Made by a program: the position numbers and the translations under genes
Notes under the pieces: model-generated
Database searches by the model: none
Told to the model about the DNA's origin: nothing
Seen by the model: the letters and a program-made list of their open reading frames with translations, nothing else
Assembly (NCBI RefSeq): GCF_008831125.1
Contig: NZ_WBKA01000008.1
Coordinates: 1 to 64,000 of the forward strand
Length of the DNA stretch: 64,000 bases
Source: Pseudoclavibacter caeni
GTDB taxonomy: Bacteria > Actinomycetota > Actinomycetes > Actinomycetales > Microbacteriaceae
Direction: 5' to 3'
Shown here: piece by piece, positions 60,584-64,000 of the stretch
How the letters are laid out: every line of letters starts with the position of its first letter
Position numbering within the stretch: position 1 is the stretch's first letter

Positions 60584-61282
60584 TCAGCGAACGAGACGCT
60601 CGAAGCGGTGCCGCACGCCCGTGCGCGACACCCGCCAGGCGTCGTCGCCCGCGACCCGCCGCCAGGTGGGGTCGAGCCCGGGAGCGAACGCGTCGGGGAC
60701 GGCCGGGGCGATGCCCTGCACGGGGTCACCGACACGCACGTCGACGTCCACGAGCGTCCGCTCGATGACCCGCGTCTGCGGCAGCGGCAGCGCGTCCGCG
60801 TACAGCCGGGCGCCGCCCATCACCCAGACGTCCGGCTCCATGCCCGTCGTGCCCACCGCATCCGCCCGGGTGACGCGGCCCGCGAGGGCGAGCGCCTCCG
60901 GCAGCCCGTGGGCGACCCGGAGCGTCCCCGCGGCTGCCGCGTCGCGCGTGGCGCCGGCGAGCCCGGCCGCCCAGTCCGCCTGACCGGTCACGACGATGTT
61001 CACCCGGCCCGGCAGGGGTCGCGCGCGCGGCGGCAGCGAGTCCCACGTGCGCCGCCCCATGACGACCGGGCGGCCGAGCGTGACCGCCTTGAAGTGCGCG
61101 AGATCCTCGGGCACCCGCCAGGGGATGCGTCCGGCCGCGCCGATCACGCCGGCGCGATCCTGCGCCCAGATCAGGCCGACGTGGATGCCGGGGCCCGGCC
61201 CGCCCGCGACAGGTTCCAGCCCGCCGGTGACCGGCGACGCGGACGCCGTGCCCGGCCTCGCCCCGTCCGCCGTGCCGCTCAC
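60584..61282 (-). CDS. folA: dihydrofolate reductase
   Basis: The 232-residue enzyme reduces dihydrofolate with NADPH. After a 32-residue Gly/Pro-rich extension the DHFR core shows [15 protein letters not shown], the substrate helix [28 protein letters not shown] and VMGGARLY. The start overlaps the thyA stop (ATGA), so the pair thyA-folA is translated together: ThyA makes dihydrofolate and FolA recycles it. Confidence 0.94.
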   Translation of the reverse strand: MSGTADGARPGTASASPVTGGLEPVAGGPGPGIHVGLIWAQDRAGVIGAAGRIPWRVPEDLAHFKAVTLGRPVVMGRRTWDSLPPRARPLPGRVNIVVTGQADWAAGLAGATRDAAAAGTLRVAHGLPEALALAGRVTRADAVGTTGMEPDVWVMGGARLYADALPLPQTRVIERTLVDVDVRVGDPVQGIAPAVPDAFAPGLDPTWRRVAGDDAWRVSRTGVRHRFERLVR

Positions 61283-62175
61283 ACCGCCACCGGGGCCTTG
61301 ATGCCCGGGTGGTGTCGGTAGCCGCGCACCGCGAAGTCCTCGTACCTGTAGTCGAGGATCGACGGCGGCCGGCGCAGCAGCTCGAGCGTCGGCAGCGGGT
61401 ACGGCTCACGGGAGAGCTGCAGGCGCACCTGGTCCAGGTGGTTGAGATAGATGTGGCAGTCGCCACCCGTCCACACGAGGTCGCCGACGGCGAGGCCGGT
61501 CTGCTGGGCGACCATGTGGGTCAGCAACGCGTAGCTGGCGATGTTGAAGGGCACGCCCAGGAACATGTCGGCACTCCGCTGGTACAGCTGACACGACAGC
61601 CGGCCGTCAGCGACGGAGAACTGGAAGAGCACGTGACAGGGAGCGAGCGCCATCCGGTCGAGGTCGGCGACGTTCCACGCGGAGACGACGAGCCGGCGGG
61701 AGTCAGGGTCACGGCGAATCTGCTCAACGACCCGGCTGATCTGGTCGATCGTGCCCCCGTCGGGCGTCGGCCACGACCGCCACTGCACGCCGTAGACGGG
61801 GCCGAGATCACCATGCTCGTCCGCCCACTCATCCCAGATCGTCACACCGTGCTCATGCAACCACCCGATGTTCTCGTCACCGCGCAGGAACCACAGCAGC
61901 TCGTACGCGACCGACTTGAAATGGACACGCTTGGTCGTCACGAGCGGGAACCCGCGAGAGAGATCAAAACGCATCTGCCGGCCGAACAGCGACAGGGTGC
62001 CGGTGCCGGTGCGGTCACCCTTCCGGGCGCCGTGCTCCAACACCTCGCGCAACAGGTCCTCGTACGGGGTCGGGCCGACCGCCGGGCCACCCGCGGCGGG
62101 CGCGCCGCCCGGCTCGACGGCGCCGGCGGCGGGCGCCGTCGACCGCTCCGGTCGATCCACGTTCACGCTGCTCAC
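61279..62175 (-). CDS. thyA: thymidylate synthase
   Basis: The 298-residue enzyme methylates dUMP using methylene-tetrahydrofolate. Classical ThyA motifs are present: [21 protein letters not shown], the nucleophile in [10 protein letters not shown] near residue 180, [15 protein letters not shown], and DCHIYLNH. A 35-residue Ala/Gly/Pro-rich N-terminal extension is unusual. The start is taken as the GTG at 62175, eight bases after TAGAGT (62184-62189); the first conserved residues begin near codon 37. Confidence 0.95.
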   Translation of the reverse strand: MSSVNVDRPERSTAPAAGAVEPGGAPAAGGPAVGPTPYEDLLREVLEHGARKGDRTGTGTLSLFGRQMRFDLSRGFPLVTTKRVHFKSVAYELLWFLRGDENIGWLHEHGVTIWDEWADEHGDLGPVYGVQWRSWPTPDGGTIDQISRVVEQIRRDPDSRRLVVSAWNVADLDRMALAPCHVLFQFSVADGRLSCQLYQRSADMFLGVPFNIASYALLTHMVAQQTGLAVGDLVWTGGDCHIYLNHLDQVRLQLSREPYPLPTLELLRRPPSILDYRYEDFAVRGYRHHPGIKAPVAV

Positions 62176-62330
62176 GGTGAGCCACTCTACCCGACCGGGC
62201 CCACCCCGCGACAGGCTCCTCGTGGAGCGCCTGCGGCCCGCCGCACGGCCCCGTCCGACCCCGTTCCACAGGCCTCCGACCGCCCCCCCGCACGGCATGG
62301 CTGGGCCACAGCCCGCGCATAGTCGTTTCG

Positions 62331-62336
62331 TATACT
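62331..62336 (+). promoter_or_regulatory. leaderless -10 box of the CapA-like gene
   Basis: TATACT, six bases before the ATG at 62343. Confidence 0.55.
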
Positions 62337-62342
62337 CACGTC

Positions 62343-63512
62343 ATGCACGCTCATCCACTCGGCTCGCTCGCCCGCCGCTCCGCGGCACTCCTGCTGCTGC
62401 CCGCACTCGCGCTCGGCGGCTGCGCGCAGGCGACCGGCGAAGCCCCCGCGTCCCCGGCCGCGGCCTCCGACACCGCGTCGGCCGCCCCCGTCGAGCAGCG
62501 TGTCACCGTGAGCGCGATGGGCGACATGCTCCCGCACGCCCCCGTCCACGCCGAGGCCCGCACAGCCGACGGGTACAGCTATGGCCAGTACTTCGACGCG
62601 ATCCGGCCGCGGTATGCCGACGCCGACCTCGTCTTCTGCAACGAGGAGGTGCTCGCCAGCGCGACCTCCGTCGACCAGGTGAAGACCTACCCTCGGTTCC
62701 GGGCTCCGGTGCAGTTCGCCGACAGTCTCGGCCGTGAGGTCGGCTGCAATGCGATCAATCTCGCCAACAACCACATGGCCGACTACGAGCAGAGCGACAT
62801 CGACCGCACCCGTGCCGAGTGGGACACCCTCCAGCCGAGACTGATCTCCGGGGCGAGCCGCAGCGCCGCCGAGCAGCAGCAGATCGCCGTGACCGAGATC
62901 GACGGCATCCGCGTCGCCCAGCTGTCGTACACCACACAGAGCAACCAGGGCCACACCGACTTCGGGCTGAACATGGCAGGCGGCCCGCTGATGGCCGACC
63001 AGCTCGCCCGCGCCCGGCAGGAGGCCGACGTCGTCATGGTGTCGATGCACTGGGGCACCGAGGACTCCACCACGCCCGACGACGAGCAGCGCCGCTACGT
63101 GCAGCAGCTCTCCGACGCCGGCGTCGACGTGGTCATCGGCACCGGTCCGCACGTGCTGCAGCCGGCCGAGTACGTCACCCGCGCCGACGGCGGGCGGATG
63201 CTGGTGTGGTACTCGATCGGCAACATGCTCTCCACGCAGATGCCCGTGAACAACCGCACCGGGGTGATCGCCCGCTGGTCGTTCGTGCGCGACGGCGACG
63301 CCGCCGTGCGGGTCGAGGACGCCACGGCGATCCCGACGTTCATGGACTTCGTCTCACGCGGGGTGAGCCTCGCGAACCGGCACAGCCTGCGCATCCTGCC
63401 GATGGCGGAGGCCGGCGATCGGGTGGCCGCGGAGTTCCCGGGCGAGACAGCCGACAGCCGGTTCGCGTTCGTGACGCAGACACTCGGCGGCCAGATCACC
63501 GTGCAGCGGTGA
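62343..63512 (+). CDS. CapA-family lipoprotein (poly-gamma-glutamate capsule type metallophosphatase)
   Basis: The 389-residue protein has a lipoprotein signal peptide (Arg12-Arg13, LALGGC with Cys27), a short Ala/Ser-rich linker, then a CapA (PGA_cap) domain. Metal-ligand motifs are AMGDMLPH, NLANNHMADY, SMHWGTED and GTGPHVLQP, the calcineurin-like pattern with the conserved GNH-type box as ANNH. CapA is needed for anchoring or export of poly-gamma-glutamate in bacilli, but the wider family is probably an envelope phosphoesterase. No other capsule gene is in the window. Transcription starts at or near the ATG. Confidence 0.88.
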   Translation: MHAHPLGSLARRSAALLLLPALALGGCAQATGEAPASPAAASDTASAAPVEQRVTVSAMGDMLPHAPVHAEARTADGYSYGQYFDAIRPRYADADLVFCNEEVLASATSVDQVKTYPRFRAPVQFADSLGREVGCNAINLANNHMADYEQSDIDRTRAEWDTLQPRLISGASRSAAEQQQIAVTEIDGIRVAQLSYTTQSNQGHTDFGLNMAGGPLMADQLARARQEADVVMVSMHWGTEDSTTPDDEQRRYVQQLSDAGVDVVIGTGPHVLQPAEYVTRADGGRMLVWYSIGNMLSTQMPVNNRTGVIARWSFVRDGDAAVRVEDATAIPTFMDFVSRGVSLANRHSLRILPMAEAGDRVAAEFPGETADSRFAFVTQTLGGQITVQR

Positions 63513-63553
63513 GCGAGCGGTCGGCGGCCCCGCCCGGACGGCCTGTCGATGCG

Positions 63554-64000
63554 CTACAGCTGCCGGTGCGGACGCTGCTGCGGGCGCCGCCCCCGACGCG
63601 GCAGCCGTGGGGCGGGCCGGTTCGTGAGCGCGTACCGCTCGAGGATGCGCAGGAAGTCCTGCTGCAGCTGACGCCACAGCCACACGCTCACCCGCTTGGC
63701 GGGCACCTGCGGGGCCTCGGTGAGCCAGATGGAGATCGTGCCGATGACGGCGCCGGCGAGGTAGGCCGCATCGGCGTCGAACCCGATCGGCACGGCGTTG
63801 CGACGGTCGGCGTACTGCAGCAGGCTCTGCTGGATGATCTCGCGGAACTGGTTGCGCAGCCGGCTCGTCACCGCGGCGCTGCCCTTGGGGCCGAGCGCCC
63901 ACGCGTACGCCTGCTTGTACCGGGCGATGTGATCGAGGTACTGCAGCAGCGTCTTCGGCAGCCCGGTCTCGGCGTCGTGCGGCACGCCGGGCGAGATCAT
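63554..64000 (-). CDS. TetR-type regulator, C-terminal part (runs off the window)
   Basis: The visible 148 residues are helical and resemble the C-terminal ligand-binding domain of TetR regulators with a TetR-like C-terminal motif (YLDHIARYKQAYAWALGPKG, then AGAVIGTISIWL). The HTH domain should lie beyond the right edge; the ATG at 64000 is probably internal. The tail is basic (PRRGRRPQQRPHR). It is convergent with the CapA-like gene. Confidence 0.6.
   Translation of the reverse strand: MISPGVPHDAETGLPKTLLQYLDHIARYKQAYAWALGPKGSAAVTSRLRNQFREIIQQSLLQYADRRNAVPIGFDADAAYLAGAVIGTISIWLTEAPQVPAKRVSVWLWRQLQQDFLRILERYALTNRPAPRLPRRGRRPQQRPHRQL

Overview
The window is about 64 kb of very GC-rich DNA with the gene style of an actinobacterium. 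The signs are near-universal G or C at third codon positions, many leaderless promoters (a TAnnnT box six or seven bases before the start codon), the MarP-type periplasmic protease, a DUF222/HNH protein, DUF3097, a BioQ-like biotin repressor and WXG100/EccC type VII secretion genes. Order Micrococcales, perhaps Microbacteriaceae, is my best guess. That is an inference from gene content, not from a tree.

Layout. 1-0.6 kb: the first bases of a 16S rRNA gene on the minus strand with its leader and two candidate promoters. 0.7-7.1 kb: an acyl-CoA ligase, an MFS transporter with a long structured leader containing a tiny ORF, and a DUF222/HNH protein with an 18-bp tandem repeat. 7.2-12.8 kb: a type III restriction-modification island (XRE regulator, a methyltransferase gene carrying two compensating frameshifts, intact Res). 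13-19.8 kb: flavin reductase, prs-glmU, tRNA-Gln, marP, a His-rich methyltransferase and a thioredoxin/YgaP-type pair. 19.9-25.9 kb: an ABC-F protein, an amino-acid permease, and metA and metY for methionine by direct sulfhydrylation. 26.1-36.4 kb: ispE, rsmA, tatD and metG, with a SpoU methyltransferase, a peroxiredoxin and a gntR-lhgO-transporter cassette lying between ispE and rsmA. 36.6-41.3 kb: pyrC and a four-gene type VII secretion cassette (WXG100 protein, small helical protein, alpha/beta hydrolase, lipoprotein). 41.4-48.8 kb: rsmI, a VanZ/RDD protein and bioQ, divergent from bioY, a CoA-ligase-like gene, a thiolase-like gene, bioM and bioN. 48.8-64 kb: pmt, hrpA, DUF3097, a large FHA-FtsK/EccC ATPase, thyA-folA, a CapA-like lipoprotein and the end of a TetR-type gene.

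How the parts fit. Three observations stand out. First, the biotin transporter operon (bioY..bioMN) encloses a CoA ligase and a thiolase homologue that lacks two of the four classical thiolase active-site residues; the divergent TetR gene and two TGAAC-N3-GTTCA-like boxes identify the system as BioQ-controlled. Second, the type VII cassette has the order partner, partner, lipase-like hydrolase, lipoprotein, which resembles an effector-immunity module. Third, thioredoxin/YgaP and the peroxiredoxin share an ATACCC-NN-TGGGGT promoter box typical of CsoR/CstR-type sulfur or metal sensing. The housekeeping set pmt, rsmI, metG, tatD, rsmA, ispE looks like an ancestral block opened at three places by accessory cassettes.
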